Positions 7,506-13,189 of a stretch of DNA of 13,189 bases are shown here, piece after piece. How positions within the stretch are numbered: the stretch's first letter is position 1; every line of letters starts with the position of its first letter. Origin of the DNA: Bacteroidota bacterium (GTDB lineage: Bacteria; Bacteroidota; Bacteroidia; Bacteroidales; F082). A program made the position numbers and the translations under genes. The stretch is from the NCBI GenBank assembly GCA_002686705.1, contig NYYH01000027.1:45822-59010 (forward strand), read 5' to 3'. The notes under the pieces are model-generated. The model ran no database searches. It was given only the letters and a program-made list of their open reading frames with translations, and was not told where the DNA came from.

Positions 7506-8957
7506 ATGGTATTTAGCTCGCTAACCTTTTTGTATATTTTCCTGCCACTGGTTATTTTTCTAAATTTCATTCTTCAAAAAAAATTCAGAAATGCTTTACT
7601 ATTAGTAGCAAGTATACTATTTTATTCATGGGGCGGCGTAAGCTATACCTCTCTTCTAATTATTTCAATTGTTTTTAATTTTGTTATAGGTAAGCTGATT
7701 TCAAATAATCTTGGTAATCCTAAGTCAAGGCTGTATTTAACCCTTGGAGTTATTATTAACCTAGGATTTTTAGGAGTATTTAAGTACGGTAATTTTATTG
7801 TACAAAACATCAATGTACTGTTTGAAAATACTGGTATTTCATTTTCAATTAGCAATCCAGGTATACTATTACCAATAGGTATTTCATTTTATACATTCCA
7901 AGCACTGTCTTATCTTATTGATGTCTATAGACGACGTACACCTGTTCAAAATAAGTTTGTTGACCTTGCGTTGTATATCTCACTTTTCCCTCAATTAATT
8001 GCAGGGCCAATAGTGAGATATAATGATATTGCAGAACAGCTCTCTGTCCGGGAAAACAACAGGGCTAACTTTGTTTCGGGAATTGAACGATTTGTAATAG
8101 GACTTGCAAAAAAAGTACTGATTGCCAATCAATTTGCATTACTTGCCGATACTGCCTTTAGCATGGCTCCTGAAAATCTTTCAACCTTTATTGCATGGGC
8201 TGGTGTTGTTGCCTATTCTTTTCAAATATATTTCGACTTTTCTGGGTACTCTGATATGGCAATCGGCCTCGGAAGGATGTTTGGGTTTAAATTTCTTGAA
8301 AATTTTAATTTTCCTTATATAGCCAAATCAATACGTGAATTTTGGCGACGATGGCATATTTCATTGTCAAACTGGTTCCGAGACTATTTATACATACCAT
8401 TGGGTGGAAATAGAAAAGGGAACTACAGAACCTATTTTAATCTCCTTATAGTTTTCTTTGTTACTGGAATTTGGCATGGTGCAAGCTGGAATTTTGTTGC
8501 ATGGGGTATGTTGCACGGTTTGTTTATGGTTATTGAAAAACTTGGTTTCAACAGGCTACTAACGAAATTATGGAGACCTTTTCAGCATATTTATACTCTG
8601 TTTATCGTGATGATGGCATGGGTTCTTTTCCGTGCAGACGATTTTACACATACATGGGGATATTTTGAAGCGATGTTCTCATATAAAAGTACAAATCTAA
8701 ATATTGACATACTTCATACTTTTCTTAATAATGAAATTTATCTCGTTTTGGTAATTGCAATTTTGAGCTCAACACGCATATGGGTTATTATCTACAATAA
8801 TGCATTAGCGATGGTTTCGAAAAATAATAGTTATTTAAATATTGCAAATGGAGTATGGTCATTTATTGTTTTAATTTTTGTAGTAGGAGTAATGATTTTA
8901 TCTACAAACTATCTTGTTGTTAGTTCGTATAATCCGTTTATCTATTTTAGATTCTGA
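7506..8957 (+). CDS. MBOAT family membrane O-acyltransferase, AlgI-like
   Basis: This 483-residue protein belongs to the AlgI/DltB/PatA branch of the membrane-bound O-acyltransferases. These take an acyl group (usually acetyl) from a cytoplasmic donor and pass it through the inner membrane to a periplasmic partner that modifies a polysaccharide. Many hydrophobic segments run along its length. The family signature FWRRWHISLSNWFRDYLYIP is at residues 279-298 with H284. The presumed catalytic histidine is H324 in GIWHGASW. The length is normal for the family. Its stop overlaps the next start as TGATG, which implies translational coupling with the AlgJ/AlgX-like protein behind it. The acceptor glycan cannot be told from the sequence: alginate, peptidoglycan and other exopolysaccharides are all served by this family. 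No strong promoter was found in the gap upstream. Confidence 0.95.
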   Translation: MVFSSLTFLYIFLPLVIFLNFILQKKFRNALLLVASILFYSWGGVSYTSLLIISIVFNFVIGKLISNNLGNPKSRLYLTLGVIINLGFLGVFKYGNFIVQNINVLFENTGISFSISNPGILLPIGISFYTFQALSYLIDVYRRRTPVQNKFVDLALYISLFPQLIAGPIVRYNDIAEQLSVRENNRANFVSGIERFVIGLAKKVLIANQFALLADTAFSMAPENLSTFIAWAGVVAYSFQIYFDFSGYSDMAIGLGRMFGFKFLENFNFPYIAKSIREFWRRWHISLSNWFRDYLYIPLGGNRKGNYRTYFNLLIVFFVTGIWHGASWNFVAWGMLHGLFMVIEKLGFNRLLTKLWRPFQHIYTLFIVMMAWVLFRADDFTHTWGYFEAMFSYKSTNLNIDILHTFLNNEIYLVLVIAILSSTRIWVIIYNNALAMVSKNNSYLNIANGVWSFIVLIFVVGVMILSTNYLVVSSYNPFIYFRF

Positions 8958-10102
8958 TGATGAAGGGTATCAAAGAAATATTTGTTTCGGTTACTTTCAT
9001 GGTTATTTTGATTTTTCCTATGGTTGACTCAGTATTTCATTTTGTACCTGAAAAAGAAATTAGGGAAAATCGTGCCTTAAAATTAAAGCCTGAGCTTGAT
9101 TGGTCTGATATTGATAATTTTCCTGAAGAGTTTGATAAATATTATACTGATAATTTCGACTTTAGAAATCAATTTCTACTATTTAACAGTAGACTTAAAA
9201 TTCAATTATTTAATGTGCCACCTGTAAACTCAAAGGCAATTATTGGAGATGATGGATGGATGTATCTTATTAAAAACATGAAGGATGTCTATTTGGGAAA
9301 AAATATCGCCGACACTAACAAACTGAAAAGGTACAGTGACATTTTCAATTACAGAAAGAAATATTTAGACAGTATTGGATGTGCATATTATATTGTAATT
9401 GCACCTGTAAAAACATCAGTTTATCCGGAGGATCTACCTTTATCGCAACGTAACTTACCACAAACATCCTTAACTGATCAGTTGATTAACTTGCTTGACA
9501 CAATTGAGGAGCTAAATATTGTTGATTTACGACCAATATTTAGAGATTCAAAAGGTGATATACGTATGTATCATAAAACTGATACTCACTGGAATGCGTA
9601 TGGAAGTTATGTTGCTTATAAAGCAATAATGAATGTTATTTCAATTGATTTCCCTGAACTTATTCCACACAGTATCTCAAAGTATAAAATTGACTCCATA
9701 GATGTTAAAGGCATGAATCTGACTAGTATTTTGGGTATTTATCACGGAATATTTGAGAATAAGATCACCTGTGAACCAACTTTTAAAAAGAAAAGTAAAG
9801 AAGGACAAAAGCGTAATTATCCTGTTTATGAATGGTTTCGTTTTAAATCAGAATATGAACAGGTGTTTACAACTGAAAATGACAGTCTCTTAAAGTTAAT
9901 GCTGGTACGTGATTCTTTTGGCAAAGCAATAATGCCGTTTCTTAGTGAACATTTTAGCGAAAGTGTGTATATTTTTGATGGCTGGCATCATGATCTTAAT
10001 GAAGATATTGTTATAAATGAAAAGCCGGATATTTTTGTGCAATTAGTTTTAGAATCTCAGATTCCGTATCTTTATAAAAGTGCAAAAAACCATAATTATT
10101 AA
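8957..10102 (+). CDS. AlgJ/AlgX-like (DHHW, SGNH-type) membrane-anchored O-acyltransferase, first copy
   Basis: This 381-residue protein is the periplasmic partner of the MBOAT protein before it. Residues 7-23 form one hydrophobic N-terminal helix, a signal anchor or uncleaved signal peptide. The rest is soluble. The AlgJ/AlgX-type catalytic set is present: D209 and H211 in YHKTDTHWN, and S320 in VRDSFG. In AlgX and AlgJ the equivalent Asp, His and Ser carry out acetyl transfer to the glycan. No carbohydrate-binding module like that at the AlgX C-terminus is apparent. The start is the first of two adjacent ATG codons and overlaps the MBOAT stop by one base. A close paralogue follows at 10182, about 60% identical by eye. 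Acetyl as the transferred group is an inference from the family. Confidence 0.88.
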   Translation: MMKGIKEIFVSVTFMVILIFPMVDSVFHFVPEKEIRENRALKLKPELDWSDIDNFPEEFDKYYTDNFDFRNQFLLFNSRLKIQLFNVPPVNSKAIIGDDGWMYLIKNMKDVYLGKNIADTNKLKRYSDIFNYRKKYLDSIGCAYYIVIAPVKTSVYPEDLPLSQRNLPQTSLTDQLINLLDTIEELNIVDLRPIFRDSKGDIRMYHKTDTHWNAYGSYVAYKAIMNVISIDFPELIPHSISKYKIDSIDVKGMNLTSILGIYHGIFENKITCEPTFKKKSKEGQKRNYPVYEWFRFKSEYEQVFTTENDSLLKLMLVRDSFGKAIMPFLSEHFSESVYIFDGWHHDLNEDIVINEKPDIFVQLVLESQIPYLYKSAKNHNY

Positions 10103-10156
10103 ATTGGAGTTGACCATTTTACGGCAAGATACTTATGTAAACAAATTAATTATCAG

Positions 10157-10182
10157 ATATTAATAATGAATTATTGTAATAT
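10157..10182 (+). promoter_or_regulatory. AT-only hairpin abutting the TTG start of the second AlgJ/AlgX-like gene
   Basis: Bases 10157-10162 pair with 10177-10182, and 10163-10166 pair with 10171-10174, with a two-base bulge and a TGAA loop. The last paired base is the first base of the TTG start codon. All pairs are A-T, so stability is low and chance is a real explanation in this base composition. Confidence 0.2.
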
Positions 10183-11321
10183 TGAATAACTTGAAAGAAA
10201 TACTTGTTTTGATAACCTTTATGGTTATATTGGTGCTGCCCTATACTGATTCAGTATTTCATTTTGTGCCTGAAGAAGAAAATACAGAGAATCGTGCTTT
10301 AAAAACAATGCCTGAATTTGATTGGTCTTTTATTGATAATTTTCCTGAAGAGTTTGATAAATATTATAGCGACAACTTTGATCTAAGAAATCAATTTCTT
10401 TCATTTAATAGCAAACTAAAATATCAGTTGTTCAATAAACCTCCTGTGGAAGGTAAAGCATTTATTGGATATGATGGATGGATGTATCTTGTTAAAGATG
10501 AGATGGATCTATATTATGGAAACACAGTTGCAAAAAGTGATGAATTGACAAATTATTATGATATTTTTAGATACAGGAAAAATTTTCTTGACAGTATTGG
10601 GTGTAAATATTATGTTGTAATTGCACCTTCAAAAGCATCAGTATACCCTGAATTTCTTCCTTTATCAAAACGTAAGTCTGTTGAAAAGACATTAACTGAC
10701 CAGATAGTTAGTTTACTTGATACTGTTACCGGTCTAACAGTAATCGATTTACGCACTGTTCTTAAAAAAGCAAAAAGTCGTGATATTCGAATGTACCATA
10801 AAACAGATAATCACTGGAACGAATATGGAAGTTATGTTGCTTATGAAGCTATAATGGATAGTTTATCCGTTGATTTCCCAAATCTAAATCCAATACCAAT
10901 ATCGAAGTTTAATATTGAAACTGTTGAAGCTAAGGGAATGGGACTTACCAATATGATGGGTATTTATGATGAAGTTTATGAAGATAAAATTATGTGTAAA
11001 CCTGACTTTAAGCGGAAAAGTAAAAATGGCGAAAAAAATAATTACCCTGTTGTTCGTGGATTCCCATATACTTCGCAATATGAAATTGTATATACTGTTG
11101 CTAACGATAGCTTGCCGAAAATGTTACTGATTCGCGACTCATTTGGTGCAACACTAATTCCGTTTCTAAGTGAGCATTTTAGCAAAAGTGTTTTTATTTT
11201 CGATGGATGGCATCACTGGTTTAATGAAGATATTGTTTTAAATGAAAAACCAGATATATACATTCAATTGGTGCTTGAATCCTTTATGTCCAATGTCAGT
11301 ATAGAAAAAAAACGTGATTGA
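10182..11321 (+). CDS. AlgJ/AlgX-like (DHHW, SGNH-type) membrane-anchored O-acyltransferase, second copy
   Basis: This is a tandem paralogue of the preceding gene, 379 residues, with one internal residue more and a shorter tail. The catalytic residues keep the same numbers: D209 and H211 in YHKTDNHWN, and S320 in IRDSFG. The N-terminal hydrophobic helix (about residues 7-23) and the C-terminal block IFDGWHH..NEDIV.NEKPDI are shared. The start is TTG; it is chosen because it aligns with the ATG start of the first copy, an in-frame TGA lies at 10167-10169, and the nearby ATG at 10166 is out of frame and opens only seven codons. The 79-base gap before it has no clear Bacteroidota promoter, so it is probably read from the same transcript. 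It may modify a different position or glycan from its twin, or act as a second relay step as AlgJ and AlgX do; that is inference. Confidence 0.85.
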   Translation: MNNLKEILVLITFMVILVLPYTDSVFHFVPEEENTENRALKTMPEFDWSFIDNFPEEFDKYYSDNFDLRNQFLSFNSKLKYQLFNKPPVEGKAFIGYDGWMYLVKDEMDLYYGNTVAKSDELTNYYDIFRYRKNFLDSIGCKYYVVIAPSKASVYPEFLPLSKRKSVEKTLTDQIVSLLDTVTGLTVIDLRTVLKKAKSRDIRMYHKTDNHWNEYGSYVAYEAIMDSLSVDFPNLNPIPISKFNIETVEAKGMGLTNMMGIYDEVYEDKIMCKPDFKRKSKNGEKNNYPVVRGFPYTSQYEIVYTVANDSLPKMLLIRDSFGATLIPFLSEHFSKSVFIFDGWHHWFNEDIVLNEKPDIYIQLVLESFMSNVSIEKKRD

Positions 11322-11394
11322 TGTACTCAGATTCAATTATTCTATCCTTACACTATTGATTAACTTAACTTTGATAAAATAGTAATAATTATTT

Positions 11395-11426
11395 TTTGAC
11401 TTCACCTTGAAAATGCAGTATATTTG
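11395..11426 (+). promoter_or_regulatory. Bacteroidota-type promoter for the PKD lipoprotein gene
   Basis: TTTG at 11395-11398 and TATATTTG at 11419-11426 are separated by 20 bases, which is the expected arrangement of minus-33 and minus-7 (TAnnTTTG) elements for the primary sigma factor of Bacteroidota. Transcription would begin near 11432, giving a leader of about 64 bases before the ATG at 11496. This separates the lipoprotein gene from the acylation cassette. Confidence 0.6.
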
Positions 11427-11495
11427 TAATAGTTGAATTTCAATTATTTAGTTATACACAATAGAAAACCCAAATTTTTAACTTATTAAACTGTT

Positions 11496-11858
11496 ATGAA
11501 AAAGATTTTAATAATATTACTCTTCTCAGCATTTATTTTCTCGGAATATTCATGTAAAAAAACAATTGAAGATGCTATTGATTGCGTTTTTGAATCAGCA
11601 TTTGTTGTTGTTCATGCAGATCTTGACTCAATTAATCCAAAACTTATGCACTTTGAATTTGTGTATACTCCAAGTGAAGGATATTCACTTGAGCAGTCAA
11701 TTCATTGGGATTTCGGCGATGGGGAGTCGATTATTGGCGATACAATAATTGATCATTTATATGAAGCCGGAACATACGAGGCTGTTGCAGGTTATACACT
11801 AAGAAAAGGAAGCGCAACTTGTTCAAGTACGTCAACGAAACACATTGTTATCCATTAA
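11496..11858 (+). CDS. Small PKD-domain lipoprotein
   Basis: This is a 120-residue surface or periplasmic protein. Residues 1-19 form a Sec signal peptide, followed by C20-K-K, which suggests lipidation at Cys20. The lipobox SEYSC lacks the usual Leu/Val at minus 3, so the call is likely but not certain. The rest is a single PKD-type beta-sandwich domain: WDFGDG at residues 71-76 and H-L-Y-x-x-G-x-Y at about 87-94, the normal PKD signature. Cys30 and Cys109 could form a disulfide. No catalytic motif is visible; PKD domains usually mediate binding or act as spacers. The gene has its own upstream promoter match and converges with the minus-strand gene ending at 11901, leaving 42 bases between them. 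It has no obvious link to the acylation genes. Confidence 0.75.
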   Translation: MKKILIILLFSAFIFSEYSCKKTIEDAIDCVFESAFVVVHADLDSINPKLMHFEFVYTPSEGYSLEQSIHWDFGDGESIIGDTIIDHLYEAGTYEAVAGYTLRKGSATCSSTSTKHIVIH

Positions 11859-11900
11859 TGTACACTAAGTAATTTCCACACATAGCTTTTAGAATAATCA

Positions 11901-12260
11901 TCAATCAGGATAAAATGCATCCACTATGTGGTATATTTTCGTTTCTTTTTTATTCAGAATTATTGAAATAATATCGAAACGTGTATCTAAATCAAGTTCA
12001 TTTTCCATAAGATAAGCTTCAGTAGCCCTTATCAGAAATCCTTCTTTTTGTGAATCTACTGCATCTTCCGGAAAGCCGTAAAAATCTGTACTTCTGGTTT
12101 TTACTTCAACAATTACTAGCTCTTCACAATCTTTAGCAATTATATCTATTTCATCTTTATCAAATCTCCAATTAGTATCAATTATAGCATAATTCTTTTC
12201 CAGCAGAAATTTTTTTGCAATCTCTTCTCCTTGTTTGCCAAGTACATTATGCCGAGCCAT
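11901..12260 (-). CDS. YraN family protein (UPF0102), endonuclease-like fold
   Basis: This 119-residue cytoplasmic protein has the full UPF0102 pattern: an N-terminal GKQGEEIAKKFL helix (E12, E13), then EIDIIA (E37, D39) and VEVKTR (E52, K54). These resemble the D...ExK active site of the restriction-endonuclease fold. The family is widespread and its role is not settled; DNA recombination or repair has been suggested from the fold. The length is normal and the gene looks intact. Its ATG overlaps by one base the TAA of the metallo-beta-lactamase-fold gene upstream (TAATG), so the two are probably translated from one message. There is no obvious functional link between the two products. Confidence 0.9.
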   Translation of the reverse strand: MARHNVLGKQGEEIAKKFLLEKNYAIIDTNWRFDKDEIDIIAKDCEELVIVEVKTRSTDFYGFPEDAVDSQKEGFLIRATEAYLMENELDLDTRFDIISIILNKKETKIYHIVDAFYPD

Positions 12261-13102
12261 TAAATAAAGTCAATTAATTTGCCAGTGTCTTTAACCCTTA
12301 CTCCCTTAGGAGTATCCTGTAAAGTACACGCTTCATTATATAAATCGTGTTCAAAAAATAAAACAAAGTTGTCATTTAGGGCATCTTTAAAAAACCGTTC
12401 TTTGTCTTTAAGGGTTAATAATGGCCTTATGTCATAAGCCATGATCCATGGCATCGGGATATGTGCCGTAGCCGGAAGTAGGTCAGCCATAAAAACGACC
12501 GTAGTATCCCCAGTTTTTATATGAGGAATAATTTGTCCTTCAGTATGTCCGTTAAACATTTTAAATGTAATATTTGGAATATGTTCACCCTCATCAACTA
12601 TTAAATTGAGTTGTCCACTTTCTTCAATAGGCAATATATTTTCTTTAAGGAAAGAGGCTTTTTCGCGACGATTTGGATGTGTTGCCCATTCATATTGTTT
12701 TCGGCTGATCCAGTATGTTGCATTTGGGAAAGTAAGCTCATAGCCGGTTTTGTCATCATTCCATTTTACACTGCCACCGCAATGGTCGAAATGCATATGA
12801 GTTAATATTACATCAGTTATATTTTCAGGGGATTCGCCTATTTTGGCAAGAGAATTTTCAAGAGTATCATTACCATTCAAGTAATAATGGGCTAACCATT
12901 TTTCGTCCTGCTTATTTCCTATACCGTTATCAATTAAAATCCTTCTGTTACCATCAACAATTAGTAAACATCTCATTGACCAATTACACAAATTGTTTTC
13001 ATCCGCGGGGTATGCTTTTTGCCATAGTACTTTTGGAACAACTCCAAACATTGCACCTCCGTCTAGCTTTAAATTTCCTGTTTCTATAGGGTAAAGTTTC
13101 AT
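12260..13102 (-). CDS. MBL-fold metallo-hydrolase (AiiA/lactonase-like subgroup)
   Basis: This 280-residue protein has all seven ligands expected of a dinuclear zinc metallo-beta-lactamase fold: HMHFDH (H102, H104, D106, H107), H186 in GHTEGQ, D207 in MADLLP and H252 in FFEHD. No export signal is seen, so it is likely cytoplasmic. The layout resembles the N-acyl-homoserine lactonase and related hydrolase subgroup, but this fold covers many substrates and lactonase activity cannot be claimed. The ATG at 13102 is chosen because it begins at MKLYPIETGN, close to where the fold starts. An in-frame TTG at 13135 would add 11 residues without adding a domain feature. No TAnnTTTG element was seen in the 87 bases upstream, so it may be read from a promoter beyond the window. 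Confidence 0.88.
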   Translation of the reverse strand: MKLYPIETGNLKLDGGAMFGVVPKVLWQKAYPADENNLCNWSMRCLLIVDGNRRILIDNGIGNKQDEKWLAHYYLNGNDTLENSLAKIGESPENITDVILTHMHFDHCGGSVKWNDDKTGYELTFPNATYWISRKQYEWATHPNRREKASFLKENILPIEESGQLNLIVDEGEHIPNITFKMFNGHTEGQIIPHIKTGDTTVVFMADLLPATAHIPMPWIMAYDIRPLLTLKDKERFFKDALNDNFVLFFEHDLYNEACTLQDTPKGVRVKDTGKLIDFI

Positions 13103-13189
13103 GTGTATATAATTCGTTAAATGTTTTAATTTCAATTAATTAAAAAATCAAGTTTAAGAGATTAAATTTTCATGTGCGTACTCCCTTCT

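Noticed and set aside
10110..10139. Sigma70-like TTGACC ... TATGTA before the second transferase gene
   Set aside because: Bacteroidota primary promoters use TAnnTTTG rather than the E. coli minus-10 box, and no such element is present here.
13103..13135. TTG at 13135 as the start of the MBL-fold gene
   Set aside because: The 11 extra residues add no domain feature, while the ATG at 13102 begins at the usual N-terminal strand of the fold.
13154..13189. Minus-strand tail of a further gene at the right edge
   Set aside because: Two frames are open from the edge for eight to eleven codons before a stop, so neither can be preferred.

Overview
This AT-rich window reads as a chromosomal segment of a Bacteroidota bacterium. 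The evidence is a large periplasmic-propeller hybrid sensor kinase of the type common in that phylum, a type IX secretion (T9SS) C-terminal sorting domain, a small PKD lipoprotein, and promoter-like sequences matching the Bacteroidota pattern (TTTG, about 20 bases, TAnnTTTG). The genus cannot be determined from the sequence. The standard bacterial code applies: TGA closes several intact genes, one of them in a TGATG overlap.

Layout. Bases 1-4304 (+) hold the 3' part of a hybrid histidine kinase cut by the left edge: Reg_prop propeller, Y_Y_Y domain, membrane helix, HisKA, HATPase, two receivers and an Hpt domain. Bases 4493-7243 (+) hold a secreted Asp-box (BNR-like) propeller protein with a T9SS sorting domain; one in-frame TGA at 4898-4900 splits it. 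Bases 7506-11321 (+) hold a polysaccharide O-acylation cassette: an AlgI-type MBOAT acyltransferase, then two tandem paralogous AlgJ/AlgX-like (DHHW, SGNH-type) proteins. Bases 11496-11858 (+) encode a small PKD-domain lipoprotein with its own good promoter match. On the minus strand, a metallo-beta-lactamase-fold hydrolase (12260-13102) overlaps by one base a YraN/UPF0102 protein (11901-12260), which converges on the lipoprotein gene.

How the genes work together. The clearest functional unit is 7506-11321. The MBOAT protein would pass acyl (probably acetyl) groups across the inner membrane, and the two membrane-anchored periplasmic proteins would place them on a glycan. No glycosyltransferase or polymerase lies nearby, so the glycan is unknown. 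The kinase has no DNA-binding output domain and must signal to a partner outside the window.

Gaps between genes are all under 300 bases. The 4305-4492 gap holds a probable promoter. The 7244-7505 gap holds a long imperfect hairpin. The 11322-11495 gap holds a promoter. No tRNA, rRNA, CRISPR array, insertion sequence or convincing intrinsic terminator was seen. Bases 13103-13189 show no recognisable gene; minus-strand reading there could include the last few codons of an upstream gene, but the frame cannot be chosen.

Overall this is a fairly ordinary Bacteroidota region. The points most worth checking are the single in-frame stop in the secreted protein, the duplicated acyltransferase partner, and the hairpin before the acylation cassette.
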